A DNA stretch of 64,000 bases from Pimelobacter simplex (GCA_016803235.1 JADCLI010000015.1:46618-110617); one strand, 5' to 3'; counted from the stretch's first letter, positions 8,039-16,414 are shown. The notes: generated by a model not told the origin, from the sequence alone. Translations and numbers: made by a program.

Positions 8039-9556
8039 ATGGGGGTCGCCATGGTGCACGAGGAGACGAGCGAGCTCACGGACCGCGTGGACCGCCGACG
8101 GCCGAGGGCGGTGCGCCGGCTCGGACTGGCCGCGATGGCGGCCACCCTGGTGCTGACCGGGGCGGTGATGACGGCGGGCTCGTCGCAGGCCGACCTGTCG
8201 CTGAGCGGCGTGCCGCGCGCGACCTGCACCGACGGCGACCAGCCGGAGTCCGCGGAGCAGGGCCGGGTCCCGGCGGCGGACTACGCCTCGGGGCGTGCGG
8301 CCGCGGGCTACCGGTGCAACACGGTCGAGGTCGGGCACCACGGCAAGCGCTCCCAGCTCGGCTCGGGCGGCTACAAGGTGCAGCGCTACACCGACGTCAC
8401 CGGTCGCACCTGTGCCTACTACGACTCCGCGGTGATGGTCGGCCTCAACCTGCAGACCCTGTTGACCGGCGGTGCCGGGCTCGGCGTCGTGGTCCTCGAC
8501 ATGACCGACCCCGCTCGCCCGGTGCGCACCGCGAACCTGGTCACGCCGGCCATGCTGCAGCCCCACGAGTCGCTGCTGGTCAACCAGGAGCGTGGCCTGC
8601 TCGCCGCCGTGATGGGCACGCTCGCCACGGCGCCGGGTGTCCTCGACGTGTACGACGTCAGCCAGGACTGCCGCCACCCGCGGCTGATGTCGACCACCCT
8701 GTCCGGCGTGATGGGCCACGAGAGCGGCTTCGCCCCGGACGGCCGGACGTTCTGGACCGCCGGCGCCGCGGGCTTCACGCTGACCGCCGTCGACCTGGCC
8801 GACCCGCGCCGGCCCAAGGTCCTCCACACGAAGACCGGGGTCGTCTACCACGGCCTGCGGCTCTCCGACGACGGTCGCACCATGTACGTCGCCAACATCG
8901 GCAGCCCGAGCATCCTCACCGGCGGCCTGCTCGAGGGCGCCGGGCTCGACGTCCTCGACGTCTCCGACATCCAGGACCGGCGCCCCGCGCCGGCCATCCG
9001 CACACTTTCGCGGCTGACCTGGGAGGAGTCGTCGATCCCGCAGGTGGCCGAGCCGTTCACCCGCGACGGTCGGCGCTACGTCCTCGAGGTCGACGAGTTC
9101 AGCGACCTGTTCGGGGACTTCGCGCGGATCAACTCCGCGAAGAGCCCGGTCGGGGCGGCGCGGATCATCGACGTGACCGACCCGCGCGCGCCGTACGTCG
9201 TGTCGAACGTCCGGCTCGAGGTGCACGACCCACTGCTGCGCGGCAAGGTCATGGACGACCCGGGCGCCCGGGCGATCGTGCGCAGCTACACCGGCCACTA
9301 CTGCTCGCTGCCGACCCGTGACGAGCCGCGGATCGCCGGCTGCTCGATGATCGGTTCCGGCCTGCGGCTCTTCGACATCTCCGACCTCGAGCACCCGCGC
9401 GAGGTCGGCTACTTCAACGAGCCCGGCCCCAACGGTGGCTCCGCGCTGTCCCAGCCCGCGTGGGACGTCGAGCGCGGGCAGGTCTGGTACACCGACATGG
9501 ACGAGGGCTTCTTCGCGGTCGGCCTGCGTGGCGCGGCGGCGGCGCTGCTGCGCTGA
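8039..9556 (+). CDS. Secreted LVIVD-repeat beta-propeller protein
   Basis: This 505-residue protein has a basic N-terminus (DRRRPRAVRRLGLAAMAATLVL) and a signal peptide ending near SSQA, so it is exported. The body carries a recurring 'V-x-D-x-S/T-D' blade motif: LDVYDVSQD, LTAVDLADP, LDVLDVSDI, RIIDVTDP and LRLFDISDLEHPREVGYF. This is the LVIVD repeat thought to form a beta-propeller. Several Cys residues sit in the N-terminal and late regions (YRCNTVEV, TCAYYD, YCSLPT, AGCSM), consistent with disulfides outside the cell. Function is unknown. An alternative ATG at 8051 is in frame. Its stop codon directly abuts the convergent fadD17 stop (TGATCA at 9554-9559). Confidence 0.8.
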   Translation: MGVAMVHEETSELTDRVDRRRPRAVRRLGLAAMAATLVLTGAVMTAGSSQADLSLSGVPRATCTDGDQPESAEQGRVPAADYASGRAAAGYRCNTVEVGHHGKRSQLGSGGYKVQRYTDVTGRTCAYYDSAVMVGLNLQTLLTGGAGLGVVVLDMTDPARPVRTANLVTPAMLQPHESLLVNQERGLLAAVMGTLATAPGVLDVYDVSQDCRHPRLMSTTLSGVMGHESGFAPDGRTFWTAGAAGFTLTAVDLADPRRPKVLHTKTGVVYHGLRLSDDGRTMYVANIGSPSILTGGLLEGAGLDVLDVSDIQDRRPAPAIRTLSRLTWEESSIPQVAEPFTRDGRRYVLEVDEFSDLFGDFARINSAKSPVGAARIIDVTDPRAPYVVSNVRLEVHDPLLRGKVMDDPGARAIVRSYTGHYCSLPTRDEPRIAGCSMIGSGLRLFDISDLEHPREVGYFNEPGPNGGSALSQPAWDVERGQVWYTDMDEGFFAVGLRGAAAALLR

Positions 9557-11077
9557 TCAGGCGTACGACGTCCCGCGCTCCGCGCGCACCCAGACGTCGC
9601 CGGCGGCGGGGTCCACCCCGGCCGCAGCGAGGTCGCGCTTGACCACCTTGTTGGTGGCCGTGCGGGGGAGGTCCTCGACGACCCGGACGAACCGCGGCCA
9701 GGCCTTGTCCGACAGGTCGTCCTGGGCGGCGAGGAACTCCTCGAGCCCCTCGCGGTCGAGCGGGCCGCGCAGGATGAGCGCGCACGCGACCTGGTCGCCG
9801 ACGTGGGGGTCGGGGACTGCGTACACGGCCGCCTCGCCGATCGAGGGGTGCCGCAGCAGGACCCGCTCGATCGGCGCGGTGGCGAGGTTCTCGCCGTCCA
9901 CGCGCAGCCAGTCGCCGGAGCGGCCGGCGAAGTACACCCAGCCGTCGGCGTCGCGGTAGGCCAGGTCGCCCGACCAGTACATGCCGCCGCGCATCCGCTC
10001 CGCCTCGGCGGCCTCGTCCTTGTAGTAGCCGGCGAAGGCGCCGGCGCCGGTGGTGTTCACCAGCTCGCCGATCGCCTCATCGGCGTTGGCGAGCCGGCCG
10101 GCGGCGTCGAAGACGGCGTCGGGCGTCGGCTCCCCGGTCTCGGGCGAGCGGACCTCGACGCCGGGCAGCGGCAGCCCGAGACTGCCGGCGGGCATGTCGG
10201 GGCGACGCTGCACGATGACGGCGTTCTCGGTCGACGAGTAGGAGTCGATCACCTCGCATCCGAACCGCTCGGCGAAGGCGGCGATGTCGGCCTCGTTGGC
10301 CTCGTTGCCGAACACCAGCCGCAGCGGGTTGTCGGCATCGTCCGGCTGCTCCGCGGTCGCGAGGACGTAGGTGAGCGGCTTGCCGACGTAGTTGGCGTAG
10401 GTCGCGCCGAAGTCGCGTACGTCGGGCAGGAACCCGCGCGCAGAGAAGGCGGCGACCGCGAACGTCGCGCCGGTGGTGAGGGCCGGCGCCCAGCCGGCCA
10501 TCACCGCGTTGGAGTGGAACATCGGCATCGAGACGTAGTGCACGTCGTCGGGCGTGAGCCCGAGCCGCCCGACCAGGTGGGTGCCGGGCCCGGTGACCTT
10601 GGCGTGGGTGACCCGGACCGCCTTGGGAGAGCCGCTGGTGCCGCTGGTGAAGATCAGCATGAACAGCGAGTCCGGGGTCGGGGACGTCCGCGGGCTCGAC
10701 CGGCTCGCCGGGGTGCCGGGGCCGGCCGCGAGGGCCTCGAGCGCGAGGTCGGGGGAGTCGACCACGAGCTGGCAGTCGGCCTTCGCGACGTCGGCCTCGA
10801 GGGCGGCGCCGCGCCGGGTCGCGTTGAGCCCCACCAGCACGTGGCCGCCGAGTCCGGCGGCCGCGAGGTGGAGCGCGAAGGCCGGCCCGTTCGGCAGCAG
10901 CACCCCCACGTGGGGCGGCAGCCCGGCGTCGAGCCGTGCCTCGAGCGCCGCCGCGAGGCGAGCCGCCGCGGCGACGTAGTCGCGCCACGACAGCTCACGG
11001 ACCGAACCTGCCTCCCGCCAGCGCAGCGCCGGTCGGTCGTCGTCCGCGCGGGCGAGAAGCAGGTCCCGGACCGTCAT
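9557..11077 (-). CDS. fadD17: Acyl-CoA ligase FadD17-like (sterol side chain)
   Basis: A 506-residue ANL-family ligase with the P-loop LIFTSGTSGSPKAVRVTHAKV, the adenylate motif DSYSSTENAVI, and the hinge and Lys segment GRSGDWLRVDGENLATAPIE ... RTATNKVVKRDL. Segments RRGAALEADVAKADCQLV, DVHYVSMPMFHSNAVMAGW and ATYANYVGKPLTYVLAT closely match M. tuberculosis FadD17 (Rv3506) from memory. FadD17 is a ligase for C24-type sterol side chains. It is the last gene of the fadE26-fadE27-fadD17 operon and overlaps fadE27 by 4 bp (ATGA), the same order as Rv3504-Rv3506. Confidence 0.88.
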   Translation of the reverse strand: MTVRDLLLARADDDRPALRWREAGSVRELSWRDYVAAAARLAAALEARLDAGLPPHVGVLLPNGPAFALHLAAAGLGGHVLVGLNATRRGAALEADVAKADCQLVVDSPDLALEALAAGPGTPASRSSPRTSPTPDSLFMLIFTSGTSGSPKAVRVTHAKVTGPGTHLVGRLGLTPDDVHYVSMPMFHSNAVMAGWAPALTTGATFAVAAFSARGFLPDVRDFGATYANYVGKPLTYVLATAEQPDDADNPLRLVFGNEANEADIAAFAERFGCEVIDSYSSTENAVIVQRRPDMPAGSLGLPLPGVEVRSPETGEPTPDAVFDAAGRLANADEAIGELVNTTGAGAFAGYYKDEAAEAERMRGGMYWSGDLAYRDADGWVYFAGRSGDWLRVDGENLATAPIERVLLRHPSIGEAAVYAVPDPHVGDQVACALILRGPLDREGLEEFLAAQDDLSDKAWPRFVRVVEDLPRTATNKVVKRDLAAAGVDPAAGDVWVRAERGTSYA

Positions 11078-12081
11078 GCGAAGCTGCGGCCGATCGCCAG
11101 CGCCTGCTCAGTAGCACCGCCGAAGAGGAACTCGAACCGCTTGCCGCTGGTGAAGTACCGGTGCGCCTCGCCGTCGAGGTCGATCCCGACACCGCCGTGC
11201 ACGTGGACGGTGGTGTGGGCGATCCGGTGGCCCGCGTCGGCGGCCCAGAGCTTCGCGGTCGCGACCTCGGTCGCGGCCGGCAGGCCCTCCTGCAGGCGCC
11301 AGATCGCCTGCCACAGGGTGAGCCGCTGGCCGAGCACGTCGATGAACCCGTCCGCGAGCCGCTGCGACACGGCCTGGAAGGTGCCGATCGGTCGGCCGAA
11401 CTGCTCGCGGGTCTTGGCGTACTCCGACGTCAGGCGCAGCGCGCCCTCGGTCACGCCCAGCTGCTCGGCCGCGGCGAGGGCGACGAGGAGCTGGCCGAGG
11501 CGCTCGGGCGCCTCCGGACCGCCGACCCGGGTGGCCGCGGCACCGGAGAAGGTCACCAGGGCCGCCACGTCGCCGTCGCTGGTCCGCTGCGCGACGCGCT
11601 CGACGCCGGGCGCCGTGGCGTCCACGAGGTAGACGCCCGCCCCGGACGGACCGGTCGCGGTGACCAGCAGTGCGTCCGCGGCCATGCCGGCCCGGACGAG
11701 GGTCTTGGTGCCGGTGAGCGCGCCGTCGGCGGTCGCGGTGACCGTCGGGGTGGCGGGCAGGTGCGCGCGCTCCTCGGCGACGGCGGCGGCGTACAGCTTG
11801 GTGGTGTCGACGGCGTCGCCGAGCACGGTGATGCACGCGGCGTGCACGGCCAGCGGCACGGGCGCGACGCGCTTGCCGCACTCGACCAGCACCCGAGCGA
11901 CCATGATCAGGTCCAGCTCGGTCCAGTCGAAGGCGTCGCCCAGCGTGGCCCACAGCTCGCGGTCGAACCGGTCGCCGCCGGCCTCGACCTCCTTGAGGCG
12001 CTCGTTGCTCGTCTTGTCGACCAGGATCTGGGCGGCCAGTTCGGCGGCCTCGTCCTGCTCCGGGGTGAAGAGGAAGTCCAT
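11074..12081 (-). CDS. fadE27: Acyl-CoA dehydrogenase subunit FadE27/ChsE5-like
   Basis: A 335-residue acyl-CoA dehydrogenase-fold protein, short for the family (about 380-400) as FadE27-type subunits are. It starts MDFLFTPEQDEAAELAAQIL and carries the helical C-terminal domain with REQFGRPIGTFQAVSQRLAD and HVHGGVGIDLDGEAHRYF. FadE26 and FadE27 (ChsE4-ChsE5) are known to form one heteromeric enzyme that dehydrogenates 3-oxo-cholest-4-en-26-oyl-CoA; each subunit alone is inactive. The gene lies between fadE26 (19 bp upstream) and fadD17 (4-bp overlap), consistent with obligate partners. A ribosome site AAGGAG precedes the ATG. Confidence 0.9.
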   Translation of the reverse strand: MDFLFTPEQDEAAELAAQILVDKTSNERLKEVEAGGDRFDRELWATLGDAFDWTELDLIMVARVLVECGKRVAPVPLAVHAACITVLGDAVDTTKLYAAAVAEERAHLPATPTVTATADGALTGTKTLVRAGMAADALLVTATGPSGAGVYLVDATAPGVERVAQRTSDGDVAALVTFSGAAATRVGGPEAPERLGQLLVALAAAEQLGVTEGALRLTSEYAKTREQFGRPIGTFQAVSQRLADGFIDVLGQRLTLWQAIWRLQEGLPAATEVATAKLWAADAGHRIAHTTVHVHGGVGIDLDGEAHRYFTSGKRFEFLFGGATEQALAIGRSFA

Positions 12082-12100
12082 GTCAGCTCTCCTTCGTGGG

Positions 12101-13291
12101 TCAGGCCCGCTTGGCGGCGGGCAGGCCGAGGCCGACGTACCCGATGATGTCGCGCTGGATCTCGTTGGTGCCGCCGCCGAAGGTCATCACCAGCGAGGAG
12201 CGGTGGAACCGCTCGAGACGTCCGGCGAGCACGGCGCCGGGGGAGTCGCCGGTGACCCCGGCGTGCGGGCCGACGACCTCCATCAGCGAGCGGTAGACCT
12301 CGGTCGCGAGCTCGGAGCCGTAGATCTTGGTGGCCGACGCCTCCGCCGGCGAGAGCGGCACGCCGTGGTCGGCGTCGGCAGCGAGCTTCCAGTTGATCAG
12401 GGTCAGCGCCTCGATCCGGGCGTGCGCCCGGCCGAGCGCGATCTGCACCCACTCGGTGTCGATGACGCGGGTGCCGTCGGGGTTGCGGGTCTCGCGGGCC
12501 CAGTCCTTGACCAGGGTCAGCGAGTGCTGAAGCGGCGCTGCCGAGGTCAGTGCGACCCGCTCGTGGTTGAGCTGGTTGGTCATCAGCGCCCAGCCGCCGC
12601 CGCGCTCGCTGACGAGGTTGGAGGCGGGAACCCGGACGTCGGAGTAGTACGTCGCCGACGTGCCGACCCCGGCGACGGTGTGGACCGGCGTGTACGACAC
12701 GCCGGGCGCGTCGGCCGGCACGAGGATCATCGACAGCCCCTTGTGGCGCGGGGCGTCGGGCTCGGTGCGGCACGCCATCCAGAGCCAGTCGGCGTACTGG
12801 ATGAGCGAGGTCCACATCTTCTGCCCGTTGATGACCCACTCGTCGCCCTCGAGTGTCGCCTTCGTCTTCAGCGAGGCGAGGTCGGTGCCGGAGCCGGGCT
12901 CGGAGTACCCGATCGAGAAGTGCAGCTCACCGGCGAGGATCTTCGGGAGGAAGTACTCCTTCTGCTCCTCGCTGCCGAAGCGCATGATCGTGGGGCCGAC
13001 GGTGTTGAGCGTCAGGTACGGGATCGGCACACCCGCGATCGCGGCGACGTCGGTGAAGATCAGCTGCTCGACCATGGAGCGGGCCTGGCCGCCGTACTCC
13101 TTGGGCCAGCCGATCCCGAGCCAGCCGTCCTTGCCGATCTGGCGGATCACGTCCTTGTAGACGCTCGCCTCGCCGAACTCGCCGGTGGCGGACGCCAGTC
13201 CGGCGCGGATCTCGGGGGTGACGAGCTGGGCGAAGTACTCGCGGAGCTCGTCGCGAAGAGCCACCTGCTGGGGCTCCAGGTCGATGTGCAT
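12101..13291 (-). CDS. fadE26: Acyl-CoA dehydrogenase subunit FadE26/ChsE4-like
   Basis: A 396-residue full-length acyl-CoA dehydrogenase. It has the GIGWPKEYGGQARSMVEQLIF region, the FAD/substrate segment FSIGYSEPGSGTDLASLKTKA, VINGQKMWTS, and the C-terminal MTFGGGTNEIQRDIIGYVGLGLP. It pairs with the short FadE27-like subunit downstream as the C26 sterol side-chain dehydrogenase. The ATG at 13291 has AGGAGA about 5 nt upstream. The gene is divergent from kshA. The KstR operator at 13349-13362 overlaps the likely -35 zone of this operon; a TAGGCT -10 candidate lies at 13333-13338 on the minus strand. Confidence 0.92.
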   Translation of the reverse strand: MHIDLEPQQVALRDELREYFAQLVTPEIRAGLASATGEFGEASVYKDVIRQIGKDGWLGIGWPKEYGGQARSMVEQLIFTDVAAIAGVPIPYLTLNTVGPTIMRFGSEEQKEYFLPKILAGELHFSIGYSEPGSGTDLASLKTKATLEGDEWVINGQKMWTSLIQYADWLWMACRTEPDAPRHKGLSMILVPADAPGVSYTPVHTVAGVGTSATYYSDVRVPASNLVSERGGGWALMTNQLNHERVALTSAAPLQHSLTLVKDWARETRNPDGTRVIDTEWVQIALGRAHARIEALTLINWKLAADADHGVPLSPAEASATKIYGSELATEVYRSLMEVVGPHAGVTGDSPGAVLAGRLERFHRSSLVMTFGGGTNEIQRDIIGYVGLGLPAAKRA

Positions 13292-13327
13292 CGGGTCTCC
13301 TGTGACGGGGCTCGGGACGGCCGGTTG

Positions 13328-13356
13328 TTGTCAGCCTAACGGCAAAACTGTAACGT
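13328..13356 (+). promoter_or_regulatory. kshA promoter: TTGTCA -17 nt- TAACGT, leaderless
   Basis: The -35 TTGTCA (13328-13333) and -10 TAACGT (13351-13356) are separated by 17 nt. The -10 box ends 7 nt before the kshA ATG at 13364, so the transcript probably begins at the start codon. No Shine-Dalgarno sequence is present. The KstR operator covers the -10 box and the first transcribed positions. Confidence 0.65.
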
Positions 13357-13362
13357 GTTCTA
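13349..13362. promoter_or_regulatory. KstR operator between fadE26 operon and kshA
   Basis: TGTAACGTGTTCTA matches TnnAACnnGTTnnA at all defined positions. It shares the core AACGTGTTCTAC with the site at 3286-3299. It sits over the kshA -10 box and ends one nucleotide before the kshA ATG, a position that should block RNA polymerase. The same dimer can also cover the -35 region of the divergent fadE26-fadE27-fadD17 operon. Confidence 0.85.
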
Positions 13363-13363
13363 C

Positions 13364-14506
13364 ATGAGCGACACCCGACTTCTCGACCAGGGGACCCAGC
13401 CGATCCGCTTCGCGCGCGGATGGCACTGCCTGGGCCTGGCCTCGGACTTCGCGGACGGCAAGCCCCACGCGATCCACGGGTTCGGGACCAAGCTCGTGGT
13501 GTGGCAGGGCGCGAGCGGTGAGCTCAACGTGCTCGACGGCTACTGCCGCCACATGGGCGGCGACCTGACCCAGGGCGAGGTCAAGGGCGACAACATCGCG
13601 TGCCCCTTCCACGACTGGCGCTGGGGCGGCGACGGCAAGTGCAAGGAGATCCCGTACGCGCGGCGCGTCCCCCTGCGGGCCCGCACCCAGCGCTACGAGA
13701 CCGTCGTGCGCAACGGTCAGCTGCTCATCTGGCACGACCCGGAAGGCTCCGCGGCCGACCACGACATCCTGCCGCCCGAGCTGCCCGATGTGATGACGGA
13801 CAGGTACACGCCGTGGTCGTGGAACACCAGGGAGATCAACGGCTCGCACTGTCGTGAGCTGATCGACAACGTCGCCGACATGGCGCACTTCTACTACGTG
13901 CACTTCGCGTTTCCGACCAGCTTCCGCAACATCTTCGACGGGCACACCGCGACCCAGTTCATGGAGTCGAAGGGCCGCCCGGACACGATGGGGGGCGGGT
14001 ACGGCGACGAGAACTCGACCCTCAAGTCGGTCGCGACCTACTACGGGCCGTCGTACATGATCAACTGGCTCGAGGTGGACTACAAGGGCTTCATCACCGA
14101 GGTGATCCTCATCAACTGCCACATCCCGACCGGCCCCGACTCGTTCCTGCTGCAGTACGGCATCACCGTCAAGAAGCCCGAGGGTCTCGACGAGAAGGCC
14201 TGCGCCTACATCGCCGAGCGCTACACCGAGTCCTTCGGCGACGGCTTCCTGCAGGACGTGGCGATCTGGGAGAACAAGGTCGCCGTCCAGAACCCGCTGC
14301 TGTGCGAGGAGGACGGCCCGGTCTACCAGCTGCGTCGCTGGTACGAGCAGTTCTACGTCGACGTCGCCGACATCGCGCCCGAGATGACCGACCGCTTCGA
14401 GTTCGAGGTCGACACCACCAAGGCCAACGAGTACTGGCACGCCGAGGTCGCCGAGAACCTCGCCAAGCGGGCGGCCGCCGAGGCCGCCGCGCCCGCGGAC
14501 GCCTGA
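13364..14506 (+). CDS. kshA: 3-ketosteroid 9-alpha-hydroxylase, oxygenase subunit KshA
   Basis: A 380-residue Rieske non-heme iron oxygenase. The Rieske cluster ligands are C61-R-H63 (CRHMGGD) and C80-x2-H83 (CPFHDW). The mononuclear iron site lies in NVADMAHFYYVHF, with a late acidic ligand region. The C-terminal VYQLRRWYEQFYVDVADI is characteristic of KshA. The enzyme hydroxylates C9 of 3-ketosteroids such as androstadienedione, opening ring B in combination with the delta-1 dehydrogenase. ATG 13364 is chosen because it lies 7 nt after the -10 box; a GTG at 13355 lies inside the operator. The reductase kshB follows after a small gene. Confidence 0.95.
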   Translation: MSDTRLLDQGTQPIRFARGWHCLGLASDFADGKPHAIHGFGTKLVVWQGASGELNVLDGYCRHMGGDLTQGEVKGDNIACPFHDWRWGGDGKCKEIPYARRVPLRARTQRYETVVRNGQLLIWHDPEGSAADHDILPPELPDVMTDRYTPWSWNTREINGSHCRELIDNVADMAHFYYVHFAFPTSFRNIFDGHTATQFMESKGRPDTMGGGYGDENSTLKSVATYYGPSYMINWLEVDYKGFITEVILINCHIPTGPDSFLLQYGITVKKPEGLDEKACAYIAERYTESFGDGFLQDVAIWENKVAVQNPLLCEEDGPVYQLRRWYEQFYVDVADIAPEMTDRFEFEVDTTKANEYWHAEVAENLAKRAAAEAAAPADA

Positions 14507-14522
14507 GGCCCGGTAGACCGCG

Positions 14523-14825
14523 ATGGCGTCGTTCGTCCCGACCAGCGAGGAGACCCTCGAGGACCTCAGGCGCTACACCGAGGACCGGCTGGTCGACGTG
14601 GCCTGCCTGGACTGCCTCGCGCGGGTCCGGGTCAAGAAGAACAGCGAGCACCAGACCTCCGTGCAATGGAGCGCAGAGGCCCGGTCGGCTTGTCAAGAGT
14701 TCGTGCGACGAGATCAGCGTCCCGGCGGACGGGACGTGCACAAGCCCTGCACGCGGCTGATGGCTAGCATCGACGACGCCGTCCGGGCCGGAGCTGTCTC
14801 GGTCGGTGCGTACGACGGCTACTGA
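14523..14825 (+). CDS. Small CxxC protein between kshA and kshB, unknown
   Basis: A 100-residue soluble protein starting MASFVPTSEETLEDLRRYTE. It contains a CLDC (CxxC) pair near residue 28 and two later Cys (SACQEF, KPCTRL), four Cys in total, which could bind a metal or form disulfides. No signal peptide or membrane segment was seen. The gene is 16 bp after kshA and 24 bp before kshB, so it belongs to the KstR-controlled transcript. I do not recognise the family. M. tuberculosis also has an uncharacterised gene after kshA (Rv3527), but homology was not tested. Its position suggests a role with the hydroxylase, such as assembly or electron transfer; this is inference only. Confidence 0.7.
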   Translation: MASFVPTSEETLEDLRRYTEDRLVDVACLDCLARVRVKKNSEHQTSVQWSAEARSACQEFVRRDQRPGGRDVHKPCTRLMASIDDAVRAGAVSVGAYDGY

Positions 14826-14849
14826 GCCATCTTTTAGTAGGGGAGTTCC

Positions 14850-15947
14850 GTGGACATCGAGTCCTTCGTGCTGGACGTCGTCGGCGTGGTCGAGGAGACC
14901 GCCGACGCGAAGTCGATCAGCTTCGCCGTGCCCGCGGGCATGGAGGAGAAGTTCGACTACAAGCCCGGCCAGTTCCTGACCGTGGCGGTGCCGAGCGACC
15001 AGACCGGCATCGCGGCGCGGTGCTACTCGCTCTCCAGCAGCCCCCACGACGGAGGGCCGCTCACGGTCACCGTCAAGCGCACCGCCGACGGCTACGCCTC
15101 CAACTGGATCTGCGACCACCTGAAGGTCGGCGACACGCTGCGCGTGCTGCCGCCGTCGGGGATCTTCACCCCGGCGTCGATCGACGCCGACCTGCTGCTG
15201 TTCGCGGGCGGCTCCGGTGTGACGCCGATCATGTCGATCACCCGCACCGCCCTCGCGCACGGCAAGGGCCAGATCGTGGTGTTCTACGCCAACCGCGACG
15301 AGAAGTCGGTCATCTTCGCCGACGAGCTCACCCGGCTGGCCGCCGAGAACCCCGACCGGCTCCAGGTCATCCACTGGCTCGAGTCCGTCCAGGGCCTGCC
15401 GACCGAGGCGCAGATGAAGGCCTTCGCGTCGCAGTACGGCGGCTTCGACTCCTTCGTGTGCGGCCCGGCTCCGTTCATGAAGATGGTCACCACGGTCCTC
15501 AAGGACCTCGAGGTGCCCCGCAGCCTGCGCCACCAGGAGAAGTTCGTCTCGCTGGGCGGCAACCCGTTCGGCGACCTCGAGGAGCTCCAGGCAGTCGAGG
15601 CCGAGATCGCGCTCGCCGAGTCCGACGACGACGGCCCGGGCGCCGACGTCTTCGCCGACGCCCCGGCCGGCCCGGTCAAGCTCGAGGTCGAGCTTGACGG
15701 CGAGGAGCTCACCTTCGACGACTGGGACCCGCGCACCAAGATGCTCGACTTCCTGGAATCGAAGGGCGTCAAGGCGCCGTACTCCTGCCGTGAGGGCGAG
15801 TGCTCGGCCTGCGCCATCCGGCTGATCGAGGGCGACGTCAAGATGATCTACAACGACGTGCTCGACAAGGACGATCTCGAGGACGGGATCCGCCTGGGCT
15901 GCCAGTCCGTCCCGCTGACCGACACCGTCAAGGTCAGCTACTCCTGA
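14850..15947 (+). CDS. kshB: 3-ketosteroid 9-alpha-hydroxylase, reductase subunit KshB
   Basis: A 365-residue electron-transfer protein with three modules. The FAD-binding barrel (KPGQFLTVAVP, RCYSLSSSP) covers about residues 5-105. The NAD-binding domain (LLLFAGGSGVTPIMSITRTAL, CGPAPFM) covers about residues 110-235. A C-terminal plant-type [2Fe-2S] domain has ligands C313, C318, C321 (CREGECSAC) and C351. It passes electrons from NADH to KshA. A linker of about 40 acidic residues joins the last two modules. The GTG at 14850 has AGGGGAG at good spacing. The gene ends at a strong hairpin. Confidence 0.93.
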   Translation: MDIESFVLDVVGVVEETADAKSISFAVPAGMEEKFDYKPGQFLTVAVPSDQTGIAARCYSLSSSPHDGGPLTVTVKRTADGYASNWICDHLKVGDTLRVLPPSGIFTPASIDADLLLFAGGSGVTPIMSITRTALAHGKGQIVVFYANRDEKSVIFADELTRLAAENPDRLQVIHWLESVQGLPTEAQMKAFASQYGGFDSFVCGPAPFMKMVTTVLKDLEVPRSLRHQEKFVSLGGNPFGDLEELQAVEAEIALAESDDDGPGADVFADAPAGPVKLEVELDGEELTFDDWDPRTKMLDFLESKGVKAPYSCREGECSACAIRLIEGDVKMIYNDVLDKDDLEDGIRLGCQSVPLTDTVKVSYS

Positions 15948-15953
15948 GAACGA

Positions 15954-16000
15954 CAACGGCCGCCGGCTGCACCCCCCTAGGATGCAGCCGGCGGCCGTTG
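15954..16000. terminator. Perfect 18-bp hairpin after kshB (bidirectional)
   Basis: Arms 15954-15971 and 15983-16000 are perfect 18-bp inverted repeats around an 11-nt loop. The right arm reads TGCAGCCGGCGGCCGTTG. There is no long T-tract, as is usual in high-GC actinobacteria. It lies 7 bp after the kshB stop and 19 bp before the stop of the convergent gene, so it can serve both transcripts. Confidence 0.85.
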
Positions 16001-16018
16001 GTCTCGGTGGCTGCGGCC

Positions 16019-16414
16019 TCAGGCGGTCGGAGCCGGCGCCGGCGCCGGGTGGGCGGCCAGGCACTTGTCGAGGCGCTCCTGGGCGTGCGCGACGCGCTGG
16101 AGCTGGAACTTCTTGGCCTTCTTGACCTTGACCTTCTTCTCCTTGGCCGTGGCGAGCTCGGCCGTGGCGTTCTTCTTCTCCGTGGCGGTGTCGGCGGCCG
16201 CGACCTCGGCCTTAGCCTCGGCGATCGCCTCCTTCTTCGCGGCGAGCTTCGCGGTCAGCGACTCGAGCTTGGCCTCGGCCTTGTCCAGCTGCGCCTGCTG
16301 CTTCGCGCAGGGCGCGTCGGTGGTCGGGGTGTCGGCGACGGCGCTGGTCAGCGGCGCGACGGAGAAGCCGAGGGCGAGCACGGCCGCGGCGGCGGCGGTA
16401 CGGGCGGGAGTCAT
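16019..16414 (-). CDS. Secreted Lys/Ala-rich coiled-coil protein
   Basis: A 131-residue protein with a signal peptide (MTPARTAAAAAVLALGFSVAPLTSAVA) followed by one long predicted helix rich in Ala, Lys and Glu (residues about 35-118). The helix has heptad-like spacing (KAEAKLESLTAKLAAKKEAI) and a run KEKKVKVKKAKK. Two Cys (APCAKQ and LDKCL) flank the helix and could form a disulfide closing the coiled coil. The C-terminus is Pro-Ala rich. A strong AAGGAG ribosome site precedes the ATG. Function is unknown; a cell-envelope or extracellular structural role is plausible. Confidence 0.8.
   Translation of the reverse strand: MTPARTAAAAAVLALGFSVAPLTSAVADTPTTDAPCAKQQAQLDKAEAKLESLTAKLAAKKEAIAEAKAEVAAADTATEKKNATAELATAKEKKVKVKKAKKFQLQRVAHAQERLDKCLAAHPAPAPAPTA

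Noticed and set aside
14302-14760. Alternative plus-strand frame overlapping the kshA end and the small CxxC gene
   Set aside because: Arg-rich shadow composition; the frame starting at 14523 has ordinary amino acid use and fits the operon spacing.
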